A stretch of DNA of 64,000 nt from Finegoldia magna (lineage in GTDB: Bacteria; Bacillota; Clostridia; Tissierellales; Peptoniphilaceae): positions 1 through 64,000 of the forward strand of contig NZ_QGTH01000004.1 in assembly GCF_003182075.1 (NCBI RefSeq), in the 5' to 3' direction. Numbering within the stretch: the stretch's first letter is position 1; each line of letters opens with the position of its first letter. The position numbers and the translations under genes are program-made. The notes under the pieces were generated by a model that did not search any database, had not been told where the DNA came from, and was given only the letters and a program-made list of their open reading frames with translations. This document shows, piece after piece, positions 37,769 to 45,213 of this stretch.

Positions 37769-37976
37769 TTTAACTAAAAAAGATTTTATTGAAAAATACA
37801 AAGATGGAAAATTTGATTTTGCAGTTCAAAATACTTGCAGAGCTGTTGAATACGCAAAGCTTGAAGACTGTTTCAATGTAGCTGAAAGAAATAGAGAACC
37901 ATCTGATATCATTATCTATGAAGATGATGATATGATTGACTATTTTCACTTTGATGGGTTAAAATATCAAGATTAA
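37761..37976 (+). CDS. Small acidic hypothetical protein
   Basis: A 71-residue acidic protein without recognised domain (MNDLTKKDFIEKYKDGKFDFAVQ start; aromatic and Asp-rich end, DDDMIDYFHFDGL). Its ATG lies within the GTPase gene and AAGAAAGAC precedes it; the overlap implies coupled translation and a function with the GTPase, perhaps as a regulator. Codon use looks like its neighbours. Confidence 0.6.
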   Translation: MNDLTKKDFIEKYKDGKFDFAVQNTCRAVEYAKLEDCFNVAERNREPSDIIIYEDDDMIDYFHFDGLKYQD

Positions 37977-37993
37977 AAATCACATAAGTGTGG

Positions 37994-37999
37994 TATAAT
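37994..37999 (+). promoter_or_regulatory. Extended -10 promoter of the folate operon
   Basis: TGGTATAAT (37991-37999) is an extended -10; the -35 is not obvious. The riboswitch begins about 10 bases downstream. Confidence 0.65.
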
Positions 38000-38007
38000 A
38001 ATAATTA

Positions 38008-38100
38008 CAGAGTAGGGTTGATGCGTTTAGTGTAATGGGATAGGGAGTTGCCCATTAACGAAATTATTGCGATATCAATGCCGCTTCCGCTGATAACATG
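38008..38100 (+). ncRNA. Tetrahydrofolate (THF) riboswitch
   Basis: The leader of folE has the THF-II/THF aptamer landmarks: GAGTAGGGTTGATGCG (38010-38025), the conserved GTTTAGTG that follows, a GGGA-capped hairpin (TAATGGG with CCCATTA, 38033-38039 and 38051-38057), and the 3' strand ATATCAATGCCGCTTCCGCT that closes on the first segment (GTTGAT with ATCAA). I assign it from sequence pattern and from position upstream of folE, the classical location for this class in Clostridia. Ligand excess should promote the downstream terminator. Confidence 0.82.
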
Positions 38101-38110
38101 AATTAGTGGG

Positions 38111-38147
38111 AGCATTATCTTAGAAAAATAGGATAATGCTTTTTTTT
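38111..38147 (+). terminator. Attenuator terminator of the THF riboswitch
   Basis: AGCATTATC (38111-38119) with GATAATGCT (38132-38140), then a T7 tract. Confidence 0.88.
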
Positions 38148-38167
38148 GGAGCACTCTCGAGTGCTCC
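38148..38167 (+). other. Second hairpin between attenuator and folE
   Basis: GGAGCACT (38148-38155), CTCG, AGTGCTCC (38160-38167): a perfect 8-bp palindrome directly behind the T-tract, followed by TATATTTTTAT. It may be a back-up terminator or a 5' stabiliser of the RNA. Confidence 0.55.
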
Positions 38168-38195
38168 TATATTTTTATAAAAGAGAGGGATTTAA

Positions 38196-38750
38196 ATGGA
38201 TAAAGAAAAAATTGAACAAGCAGTGTCAATGATAATAGAAGCTATTGGTGAAAATCCAAACAGAGAAGGATTATTGGAAACTCCTCAAAGAGTAGCTAGA
38301 ATGTACGAAGAAATTTTTAGTGGACTAAACCAAGATGCGAAAGTGCACTTGTCAAAATCTTTTGAAATAGTTGATGATAATATGGTTATAGAAAAGGATA
38401 TTCCTTTCTATTCTATGTGTGAACATCATTTACTACCATTCTGGGGAAAAGTTAATATTGCTTATATTCCTGATAAAAGAGTTGCTGGTTTATCAAAATT
38501 AGCTAGAACTGTTGACGTTTATTCAAAAAAACCGCAATTACAAGAGCGTTTAAATATAGAAATAGCTGATGCATTAATGAAATATTTAAATTGTAAAGGA
38601 TGTTTGGTTACTATTGAAGCTGAACACATGTGCATGAATATGAGAGGGGTTAAAAAACCAGGTACTTCAACAATGACTTCAGTAGCAAGAGGAGCTTTTG
38701 AAGAAGATTTGGATTTGAAAAACGAAGCATACAGATTAATGGGATTATAA
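38196..38750 (+). CDS. folE: GTP cyclohydrolase I
   Basis: A 184-residue FolE converting GTP to 7,8-dihydroneopterin triphosphate, the first folate step. Landmarks: [19 protein letters not shown], zinc ligands Cys75 and His78 in [45 protein letters not shown] and [13 protein letters not shown] (third zinc Cys region). AGAGAGGGA precedes the ATG. First gene of the riboswitch-led operon; it overlaps the HD gene by one base (TAATGA). Confidence 0.97.
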   Translation: MDKEKIEQAVSMIIEAIGENPNREGLLETPQRVARMYEEIFSGLNQDAKVHLSKSFEIVDDNMVIEKDIPFYSMCEHHLLPFWGKVNIAYIPDKRVAGLSKLARTVDVYSKKPQLQERLNIEIADALMKYLNCKGCLVTIEAEHMCMNMRGVKKPGTSTMTSVARGAFEEDLDLKNEAYRLMGL

Positions 38751-39229
38751 TGAAAAATACCGACATTGTCCTTAATCACAAATTATTTAATAAAAAAATA
38801 AAAAAAATTGAAGATGATGAGAAAACTCGTGTGTTTTGCAAACATGATTTCTCTCATCTTATGGATGTAGCTAGAATCTGCTATATTATTAACTTAGAAG
38901 AGAATCTGAATATTGATAAGGATTTAATATATGTTACAGCGCTTTTGCATGATTTGGGAAGAGCTGACGAAGTAGATATAGGGATTAATCACAGTATATT
39001 ATCACAAGAAATTGCACAAGAAATTTTGAAAGATTTAGATTTTAATGATGAATCAAAGCAACGAATAATAAATGCTATTAAACATCATAGAACTAATGAA
39101 GAAAATGACGATAGATTTATAGAGATTTTTTACAAAGCAGACAAGTTATCGAGGATGTGTTTCAGATGTCCTGCTAGAAGTATTTGTAATTGGCCAGAAG
39201 AAAAGAAAAATAAAACAGTTATATATTGA
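38750..39229 (+). CDS. HD-domain phosphohydrolase in the folate operon
   Basis: A 159-residue HD-superfamily protein. Predicted metal ligands: His in HDFSHLMDVAR (about residue 29-33), the His-Asp pair in TALLHDLGRADE (about 67-71), and a later His pair IKHHRTNEE with Asp in YKADKLSR. A short C-terminal Cys patch, CFRCPARSICNW, may bind metal. It overlaps folE by one base and ends 11 bases before folP. The operon has no Nudix FolQ, so this protein is a candidate for removing phosphates from dihydroneopterin triphosphate; that is a hypothesis from context only. Confidence 0.85.
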   Translation: MKNTDIVLNHKLFNKKIKKIEDDEKTRVFCKHDFSHLMDVARICYIINLEENLNIDKDLIYVTALLHDLGRADEVDIGINHSILSQEIAQEILKDLDFNDESKQRIINAIKHHRTNEENDDRFIEIFYKADKLSRMCFRCPARSICNWPEEKKNKTVIY

Positions 39230-39240
39230 AAGGATACAAA

Positions 39241-40056
39241 ATGTTAATTAGAAACAAAGAATTTGATTTTAAAAACGATGCTTATATAATGGGAATTTTA
39301 AATGTTACACCGGATTCTTTTTCAGACGGAGGAAAATGGAATGAAGTTGACAGAGCTGTGAAACACGTCGAAGATATGATAAACGAAGGAGCTAGTATCA
39401 TTGATATTGGTGCTGAATCCACAAGACCAGGACACACTCCTGTATCTTCTGAAGAAGAACTTGAAAGAGTAATTCCTATCATTAGAAAAATAAGAGAAAA
39501 CTTTGATATTCCAATTTCTTTAGACACATATAAAGCTAATACTTTAAGAGAAGTTGTGAAAGAAGGGGCAGATATTTTAAATGATGTTTGGGGATTGAAA
39601 TCAGATCCAGAAATGGCACAAACTGCTAAAGAATTAGATATTCCTGTAATATTGATGCACAACAAAGATAATAATAATTACAATGACTTAATGAAAGATT
39701 TAAACAGAGAAACATTAGAATCAGTTGAATTAGCGAAAAAAGCGGGAATCAAAGATGAATTAATTATATTGGATCCGGGAGTTGGCTTTGCACTTGATTA
39801 CGAAAAAGATTTAACCGTTGTAAACAGAATCAAAGAATTTGTCGATTTGGGATATCCTGTTTTATTGGGAACGAGTAGAAAAAGATTTATTGGTAAAGCT
39901 ATGGGAATAGATGTAGCTACTGAAAGAGATTTTGGAACAGCAATAACAACTGCTATTGGTGTAATGAATGGATGTTCAATTTTCAGAGTTCACAATGTAA
40001 AAGAAAGTTATGATGCTATGAGAATGGCTTTGGCTATAAAAAGAGAAGGAAAATAA
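39241..40056 (+). CDS. folP: Dihydropteroate synthase
   Basis: A 271-residue DHPS joining 4-aminobenzoate to 6-hydroxymethyl-dihydropterin pyrophosphate; target of sulfonamides. ATG 39241 with GAAAGG upstream is preferred to a TTG at 39226. Landmarks: IMGILNVTPDSFSDGGKW, GASIIDIGAESTRPGHTPV, PISLDTYKA, ILNDVWGLKSD, ILDPGVGFALDYEKDL, LLGTSRKRFIG and IFRVHNVKE. Its stop overlaps the folBK start by one base. Confidence 0.97.
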   Translation: MLIRNKEFDFKNDAYIMGILNVTPDSFSDGGKWNEVDRAVKHVEDMINEGASIIDIGAESTRPGHTPVSSEEELERVIPIIRKIRENFDIPISLDTYKANTLREVVKEGADILNDVWGLKSDPEMAQTAKELDIPVILMHNKDNNNYNDLMKDLNRETLESVELAKKAGIKDELIILDPGVGFALDYEKDLTVVNRIKEFVDLGYPVLLGTSRKRFIGKAMGIDVATERDFGTAITTAIGVMNGCSIFRVHNVKESYDAMRMALAIKREGK

Positions 40057-40874
40057 TGGACTACCTTTTAGTAAAAGATTTAGAAATTTACGCTAACCAT
40101 GGAGTATTTCAATCTGAAAAAGAATTGGGACAAAAATTTTTGGTGACATTAAAAATGGGATACAACATGAAAAAAGGCGCAACTTCCAATAATTTAGAAG
40201 ATTCAATACACTATGGGGTTTTGAGTAAAGAAATTTACGATTATTTTCGTTCAGAATCCATAGATTTAATAGAAACAGTCGCTTATAAATTGATTGAGTT
40301 TATATTTGAAAAATACAAAATCGTACAAGAACTTACTGTAGAAATTAAAAAACCATGGGCTCCAATAAATTTGCCGCTTGATACTGTTAAAGTGACAATT
40401 AATAGAAAAAAAAGAAGATATTTTCTGGGAATAGGATCCAACATTGGAGATAAACAAGAATATGTTAATTCTGCTATTGATAGATTGAAAAACACAAATA
40501 GTATTGAATTAAAAAACGTGTCTGAAATGTACACTACAAAAGCTTGGGGGAAAACTGATCAGGAAGATTTTCTAAATTGTGCCGTTGAAATAGAATCATA
40601 CGAAGAGCCAGAAGATTTGCTGAAAATAACTCAACAAATTGAGTTGGATCTTGGCAGAGAAAGACACGAAAAATGGGGACCTAGAACTATAGATATCGAC
40701 ATTCTATTTTGTGATGATGAAATAATATATACTGATGATTTGAAAATTCCACATCCTTATGTTCAAGATAGAAAATTTGTGTTGGAACCTTTGAATGATT
40801 TTGCTGAATTTTTGATACATCCTGTCTTAAATAAAACACTCAAGCAATTGCTGAATGAATCAGAAAGCAAATAG
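40056..40874 (+). CDS. folBK: Bifunctional dihydroneopterin aldolase / HPPK
   Basis: A 272-residue fusion. The FolB part (about 1-118) has VKDLEIYANHGVFQSEKELGQKF and SIHYGVLSKEI and aligns as a complete aldolase; a short basic joint (INRKKRR, about 114-122) leads into FolK (about 123-272): FLGIGSNIGDKQEYV, VSEMYTTKAWGKTDQEDFLNCAVEI, RERHEKWGPRTIDIDIL, IPHPYVQDRKFVLEPL. The two consecutive reactions give 6-hydroxymethyl-7,8-dihydropterin and its pyrophosphate for FolP. The fusion agrees with the operon order. FolB retains conserved Glu and Tyr. Confidence 0.95.
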   Translation: MDYLLVKDLEIYANHGVFQSEKELGQKFLVTLKMGYNMKKGATSNNLEDSIHYGVLSKEIYDYFRSESIDLIETVAYKLIEFIFEKYKIVQELTVEIKKPWAPINLPLDTVKVTINRKKRRYFLGIGSNIGDKQEYVNSAIDRLKNTNSIELKNVSEMYTTKAWGKTDQEDFLNCAVEIESYEEPEDLLKITQQIELDLGRERHEKWGPRTIDIDILFCDDEIIYTDDLKIPHPYVQDRKFVLEPLNDFAEFLIHPVLNKTLKQLLNESESK

Positions 40875-40883
40875 AAAATTTGT

Positions 40884-40915
40884 AAAAACAACGATTTTTA
40901 AGTCGTTGTTTTTTT
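40884..40915 (+). terminator. Terminator of the folate operon
   Basis: AAAACAACGA (to 40894) with TCGTTGTTTT (from 40903), continuing into a T-run. Confidence 0.88.
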
Positions 40916-41030
40916 ATTTAAAAATACAATAAATGAAAACTTGAAATTATCACATAAAAAATAAGATAAAATCGTGATGAGTAAGTTTCAATTAAAATTT
41001 TTCTTTGAATTTTAATAGGCTTTATATTAT

Positions 41031-41036
41031 TATAAT
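41031..41036 (+). promoter_or_regulatory. -10 region of cstA
   Basis: TATAAT (41031-41036) in a very AT-rich stretch; TTGAAT at 41005-41010 is at a 20-base spacing. Alternative TATTAT boxes nearby leave the exact promoter open. Confidence 0.4.
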
Positions 41037-41066
41037 ATCATAGTAAATTTTTAATTAGGGGGAAAT

Positions 41067-42533
41067 ATGATTTTATTTATAGTCGGTATATTAATTTTAT
41101 TTGTCGGCGGTTATTTTTATGGAAAATACTGCGAAAAAGTATTCCAACCAGACGATAGAATAACACCTGCAACATCAATGGCTGATGGTGTAGACTTTGT
41201 CGAAATGAAAAAATGGAAGAATCAACTTATTGAACTTCTGAATATTGCAGGAACTGGACCTATTTTAGGACCGATTCAAGGTATTTTATTTGGGCCTATA
41301 GCTTTTCTAACTATTCCAATTGGATGTGTTTTAGCGGGAGCAACTCACGATTATTTCATAGGAATGATGTCTATGAGAAATGAAGGTGCTCAAGTTCCAA
41401 AAATGATAAGAAAGTATATGGGAAAAACTACTAATAAAGTTTATAATATTATTATTTGGATATTAATGCTTTTAGTTGGTGTAGTATTTATTTATACTCC
41501 AGGAGATTTAATTGTTAATGACATTCTACATATGGATGTCGACGGTGGAATAATTTGGGTTATATATGGAATTATTTTGATTTATTATCTATTAGCTACA
41601 CTTTTTCCAATTGATAAGATAATAGGAAGAGTTTATCCTGTTTTTGGTGCTATTTTAATAGTCAGTGCTATTGGTGTATTAATCGGTGTTTTCATAGATG
41701 GTGGAGCTAATTTGCACAATATTACTGAAGGGGTTTTATTAAGTAAGCATCCTTTGGGTCAAAGTTTTATTCCGGTATTTTTTATCACAGTTGCTTGTGG
41801 AATTCTTTCGGGATTTCACGGATCACAAATTACACTTATTTCTAGAACTGTAAAAAATGAACATGAAGGAAGATCCACATTCTACAATATGATGATTGTA
41901 GAAGGACTTATAGCTATGTGTTGGGCTTCAGGTGCCATGGTACTATTCAATAGAGGTACAGCACTGGATACTAACGCTACTTTAATGGTTGGTCTAATTT
42001 CTAAAACTTTTATGGGCAAAATTGGTGGCTTGTTTGCAATTATAGGAGTAATTGTATTACCAATTACAAGTGGAGATACTGCATTTAGATCGCTTCGTTT
42101 AATGATAGGTGAACAATTCAATATAAGTCAGAAATCTGTTAAAAATAGAATTTTGTTAAGCTTACTCATTTATGTTTTTGCTATCGCGATTCTTTATTTT
42201 GCCAAGACAAATGGAAATGGATTTAACTTATTATGGAGATACTTCGGTTTTACTAATCAATTGGTAGCTGTATTTGCTTTAATGTTGATTACAGTATATT
42301 TATATATCAATAAGAAAAATTACTTTATAACAATGATACCAGGAATGTTTTATGCATTTATAGTTTCAAGTTATATTGCGCATGCTGATTTGGGATTCTC
42401 ACTTGATAAGAGATTAGGAATGGATGGATACTTAGCAAGTTATATTGTAGGTTTCATATTCGTAGTTTTATTTACAGTATTTGTTATTAAAAAAGGTAAA
42501 ATTGGACAAACTAAATCAGAATTAATAGGATAA
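41067..42533 (+). CDS. cstA: CstA-family peptide/pyruvate transporter
   Basis: A 488-residue membrane protein with about 13 segments. Conserved CstA sequence: GYFYGKYCEKVFQPDDRITPATSMADGVDFV (a short form of the N-terminus), LLNIAGTGPILGPIQGILFGPIAFLTIPIG, HDYFIGMMSMRNEG, CGILSGFHGSQITLISRT and TSGDTAFRSLRLMIGE. CstA proteins were named for carbon starvation and transport pyruvate or peptides. GGGGGAA precedes the ATG. It is monocistronic with its own terminator. The family in E. coli has about 700 residues; the 488-residue form is common in Firmicutes. Confidence 0.92.
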   Translation: MILFIVGILILFVGGYFYGKYCEKVFQPDDRITPATSMADGVDFVEMKKWKNQLIELLNIAGTGPILGPIQGILFGPIAFLTIPIGCVLAGATHDYFIGMMSMRNEGAQVPKMIRKYMGKTTNKVYNIIIWILMLLVGVVFIYTPGDLIVNDILHMDVDGGIIWVIYGIILIYYLLATLFPIDKIIGRVYPVFGAILIVSAIGVLIGVFIDGGANLHNITEGVLLSKHPLGQSFIPVFFITVACGILSGFHGSQITLISRTVKNEHEGRSTFYNMMIVEGLIAMCWASGAMVLFNRGTALDTNATLMVGLISKTFMGKIGGLFAIIGVIVLPITSGDTAFRSLRLMIGEQFNISQKSVKNRILLSLLIYVFAIAILYFAKTNGNGFNLLWRYFGFTNQLVAVFALMLITVYLYINKKNYFITMIPGMFYAFIVSSYIAHADLGFSLDKRLGMDGYLASYIVGFIFVVLFTVFVIKKGKIGQTKSELIG

Positions 42534-42540
42534 TTTTAAA

Positions 42541-42571
42541 AATCAAGCAGCTAAGTCTGCTTGATTTTTTG
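42541..42571 (+). terminator. cstA terminator
   Basis: AATCAAGCAG (42541-42550) with CTGCTTGATT (42557-42566), loop CTAAGT, T-tract. Confidence 0.92.
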
Positions 42572-42595
42572 TTATTCAAATTAATTGCAGAATTA

Positions 42596-42624
42596 TTGAA
42601 ATTAAAATATTTTTTTGATATAAT
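42596..42624 (+). promoter_or_regulatory. rex promoter
   Basis: TTGAAA (42596-42601), 17 bases, TATAAT (42619-42624); no complete Rex box is visible here. Confidence 0.7.
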
Positions 42625-42654
42625 TATATTAATAACAATGAATGGAGTGATAAT

Positions 42655-43302
42655 ATGGCAAGGGCAAGAGTATCATTAGCTGTTGTTAAGAGACTTCCAA
42701 AATATTACAGATATTTAGGAATGATCGAGCAAAAGGGAATAATAAGAGTATCAAGTCAAGAATTGAGCAGCATTACTGGTTTAACTGCTTCTCAAATTAG
42801 ACAAGATTTAAATCATTTCGGTGGTTTTGGTCAACAAGGATACGGATACAATGTCGAAGAATTAAAATCAGAAATAGAAAAAATTATGGGGATAAACAAA
42901 TCTTATAAGGCAATTATTTTGGGTTGTGGAAATATTGGGAAAGCCATAATGAACTACAGAGGATTTAAATCTTCAGGTTTTAATATTGTTGATGTATTTG
43001 ACCATGGAAAAAAGGTAGGTACAAAAATTTCAGATTATGAAATCAAAGATATTGATAAAATTGAAGAGTATCTAAAAGAAAAGAAACCAGAAATAGCTGT
43101 TATTGCCCTACCAACAGATGTAGCTCAAGATGTTTGTGATAAGCTAGTTGATGGTGGCATAAAAGGTATTTGGAATTTTGCTTCATTGGATTTGAAATTA
43201 CCAAAAAATGTTGTATTGGAAAATGTACATCTTGATGAAAGTTTGTACACATTAACATACTACATGAATAATTTGGCAGATTATCCAGGAACTAAAAATT
43301 AA
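42655..43302 (+). CDS. rex: Redox-sensing transcriptional repressor Rex
   Basis: A 215-residue repressor that senses the NADH/NAD+ ratio. Winged helix (residues 1-80: VVKRLPKYYRYL, RVSSQELSSITGLTASQIRQDLNHFGGFGQQGYGY) followed by a Rossmann domain (about 85-205: ILGCGNIGKAIMNY, IWNFASLDLKLP) and a C-terminal swapped helix (LTYYMNNL). AATGGAGTGATAAT precedes the ATG. Single gene with own promoter and terminator. In clostridia it controls fermentative and NADH-linked genes. Confidence 0.97.
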   Translation: MARARVSLAVVKRLPKYYRYLGMIEQKGIIRVSSQELSSITGLTASQIRQDLNHFGGFGQQGYGYNVEELKSEIEKIMGINKSYKAIILGCGNIGKAIMNYRGFKSSGFNIVDVFDHGKKVGTKISDYEIKDIDKIEEYLKEKKPEIAVIALPTDVAQDVCDKLVDGGIKGIWNFASLDLKLPKNVVLENVHLDESLYTLTYYMNNLADYPGTKN

Positions 43303-43309
43303 TTATATT

Positions 43310-43333
43310 CGGCGTTTTATAACGCCGTTTTTT
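43310..43333 (+). terminator. rex terminator
   Basis: CGGCGTT (43310-43316), TTAT, AACGCCG (43321-43327), six T. Confidence 0.92.
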
Positions 43334-43354
43334 ATTGTAACGAATGTTACAATA
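43333..43354 (+). promoter_or_regulatory. Perfect palindrome upstream of the hemerythrin-like gene
   Basis: TATTGTAAC (43333-43341), GAAT, GTTACAATA (43346-43354). Nine-base arms around four bases, 14 bases ahead of TATAAT (43368-43373), at the -35. The TTGTAAC-N4-GTTACAA form fits CRP/FNR-type (HcpR-like) sites or a deviant Rex box. Confidence 0.7.
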
Positions 43355-43401
43355 TTTTTTACGCTTTTATAATATAATTATTGTATAAAAGGAGTGATAA
43401 T

Positions 43402-43947
43402 ATGGATAGTATATTGGTTTTAGAAAAAGAACACGAAAATATAAGTAAGATAATAGATTTAATGAAAGAAAAGTCAATTGAATTTATCAATAACAAAAAT
43501 ATAAATGTTGAATTTGTCGAATTATTGATTTATATTTTAAAAGAATACGCAGATAAATTTCACCACAGAAAAGAAGAAGAAATATTGTTTAAAAAGATGC
43601 AAGAAGATTTGGGTAGAATTGGTGAAGTTATGGTTTTGAATGGAATGTTAGTTGAACACGAAATAGCAAGAGGTATAATTTTTGACCTTGGTCAAAGTAT
43701 TAAAGAATACGAAAAAGACAGATCGGATGAGAATTTTGTTGAAGTAATAGGAAATCTAATGCGATACAGAAGACATTTACAAAAACACATTGAAAAAGAA
43801 AATACAGTGGTGTATCCTTATGGAAAGAACAATTTATCTGATGAGAGATTAAAAGAAGTTGAAGATGAAACTATAAAATTTTTAGAAGAAAATAAAGAAG
43901 TTCACATTAATTTGATGAAGAAAATTGATAAATTATTTAATATGTAA
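43402..43947 (+). CDS. Hemerythrin-like domain protein
   Basis: A 181-residue helical protein with hemerythrin HHE-type ligands: His in EKEHENI (about residue 10), KFHHRKEEEILF (about 54-66), VEHEIARG and HLQKHIEKENTVVYP. ATG 43402 with AAAGGAGTG upstream is preferred to a TTG at 43381. Such proteins bind a di-iron centre; relatives (ScdA/Ric, bacterial hemerythrins) act in repair of oxidatively or NO-damaged iron centres or bind oxygen. The palindrome in its promoter points to redox or NO control. Confidence 0.85.
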   Translation: MDSILVLEKEHENISKIIDLMKEKSIEFINNKNINVEFVELLIYILKEYADKFHHRKEEEILFKKMQEDLGRIGEVMVLNGMLVEHEIARGIIFDLGQSIKEYEKDRSDENFVEVIGNLMRYRRHLQKHIEKENTVVYPYGKNNLSDERLKEVEDETIKFLEENKEVHINLMKKIDKLFNM

Positions 43948-43955
43948 TGTATGAG

Positions 43956-43981
43956 AGGAATTAGGTAATAATTCCTTTTTT
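43956..43981 (+). terminator. Terminator after the hemerythrin-like gene
   Basis: AGGAATT (43956-43962) pairs with AATTCCT (43970-43976), T-run follows. Confidence 0.7.
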
Positions 43982-44016
43982 ATTTGCATAAAATGTAATA
44001 TTATTGTAACAAATAC

Positions 44017-44055
44017 ACACCTTTCATTTATGTTATAATTTTATGTGGAAGGTGT
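44017..44055 (+). promoter_or_regulatory. Inverted repeat embracing -10 and ribosome binding site
   Basis: ACACCTTTCAT (44017-44027) can pair with GTGGAAGGTGT (44045-44055) over 11 positions with two G-U pairs. The loop contains an extended -10 TGTTATAAT (44031-44039), the right arm is the ribosome binding site GGAAGGTG, and TTTT follows. Same design as at 20078-20124. Confidence 0.55.
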
Positions 44056-44058
44056 TTT

Positions 44059-45213
44059 ATGAAAATATTAATAACTACAGATACATACAGACCGACAATA
44101 AATGGAGTTGTAACATCTATTGAATCTTTAAAAAAAGCTTTAGATAGATTAGGACACGATGTTAGGATTTTAACTTTTTCAGATAGTTTTAATTCAAAAC
44201 AAGAAGGCGACATTTATTATATGGGCTCTTTAGGAGCTGGAAAATTTTATCCAGACGCTAGAATGAATAAGTTATTTTATAATAGATTTTATGAAGATAT
44301 TATGGATTGGAAACCAGATATAGTTCATTCACAAACAGAATTCACTATGTTTATCCAAGCAAAAAAGATTGCTAAGGATTTGGATATTCCACTTTTGCAT
44401 ACTTACCACACTGTTTACGAGGATTACACTCATTATTTTTCTTTGAATAAAAAGATTGGCAAGGAACTTGCAAAACAATTTACGAAACAAATTATTAAAA
44501 CTACTGACGGTGTAGTAGTTCCAACTAATAAAATATATAATTTGCTAACAGAATACAATATACACGAAGATATATATGTAGCACCAACTGGAATTAATGT
44601 TCATAAGTTATCTGAATGTGACGATTTTGATATACGAAGTGGCTATAAAATTCCTGAAGATAAGCATATAGTACTATTTCTTGGAAGAATCGGAAAAGAA
44701 AAAAATATCACTGAAATTCTACAGTATCTTGAAAACATTGATAGAGATGATATTGTGTTCATTATTGCAGGTGCAGGACCATTTCTTTCAGAATTAAAGG
44801 ATATTTGTTCAAATTCAAAAATAAGAGATAGATTGATATTTACAGGAATGATTGATTCTTCAAAAGTAGGAAACTTTTACTCCAAAGCAGATGTATTCGT
44901 ATCTGCATCGACATCCGAAACACAAGGCTTGACATTTATTGAGTCAATGGCATGTTCTACACCAATAATTTGTAGGCACGATGACTGCTTGGACGGGGTG
45001 TTGATTGATGGTGAAACAGGATTCGGTTACGATACAGAAGAAGAATTTATCGATTATCTAAATCAAATTCTGGACAATGAAAAACTTAGAGATAAAATGG
45101 GTAAAAATTGTAAACAATTAGTATATGAAAACTATACTGAAGATTCTTTTGCAAATAAAATTGAGCAGATATATAAAAAGGTAATTGAAAATCATGCAAA
45201 ATCTGTTCAATAA
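44059..45213 (+). CDS. Family 4 glycosyltransferase, glycolipid-synthase type
   Basis: A 384-residue GT-B enzyme. The N-terminal start MKILITTDTYRPTINGVVTSIESL is the pattern of diacylglycerol glucosyl/galactosyltransferases of Gram-positives (LafA-like). The C-terminal domain has FLGRIGKEKNI, IAGAGPFL and the E-x7-E motif in SETQGLTFIESMACSTPII. Its end overlaps the VTT gene by 20 bases, and a second glycosyltransferase follows, so a membrane glycolipid (lipoteichoic-acid anchor) is a reasonable guess. Substrates are not proven. Confidence 0.85.
   Translation: MKILITTDTYRPTINGVVTSIESLKKALDRLGHDVRILTFSDSFNSKQEGDIYYMGSLGAGKFYPDARMNKLFYNRFYEDIMDWKPDIVHSQTEFTMFIQAKKIAKDLDIPLLHTYHTVYEDYTHYFSLNKKIGKELAKQFTKQIIKTTDGVVVPTNKIYNLLTEYNIHEDIYVAPTGINVHKLSECDDFDIRSGYKIPEDKHIVLFLGRIGKEKNITEILQYLENIDRDDIVFIIAGAGPFLSELKDICSNSKIRDRLIFTGMIDSSKVGNFYSKADVFVSASTSETQGLTFIESMACSTPIICRHDDCLDGVLIDGETGFGYDTEEEFIDYLNQILDNEKLRDKMGKNCKQLVYENYTEDSFANKIEQIYKKVIENHAKSVQ

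Noticed and set aside
38148-38167. CIRCE-like palindrome AGCACTC/GAGTGCT before folE
   Set aside because: The half sites match CIRCE but the spacer is two bases instead of nine, and the outer bases differ; a hairpin is the better reading.
40941-40991. TTGAAA...ATCAC / GTGAT...TTTCAA inverted repeat upstream of cstA
   Set aside because: Arms have unequal internal gaps (2 versus 7 bases), so symmetry is poor and chance in AT-rich DNA is likely.
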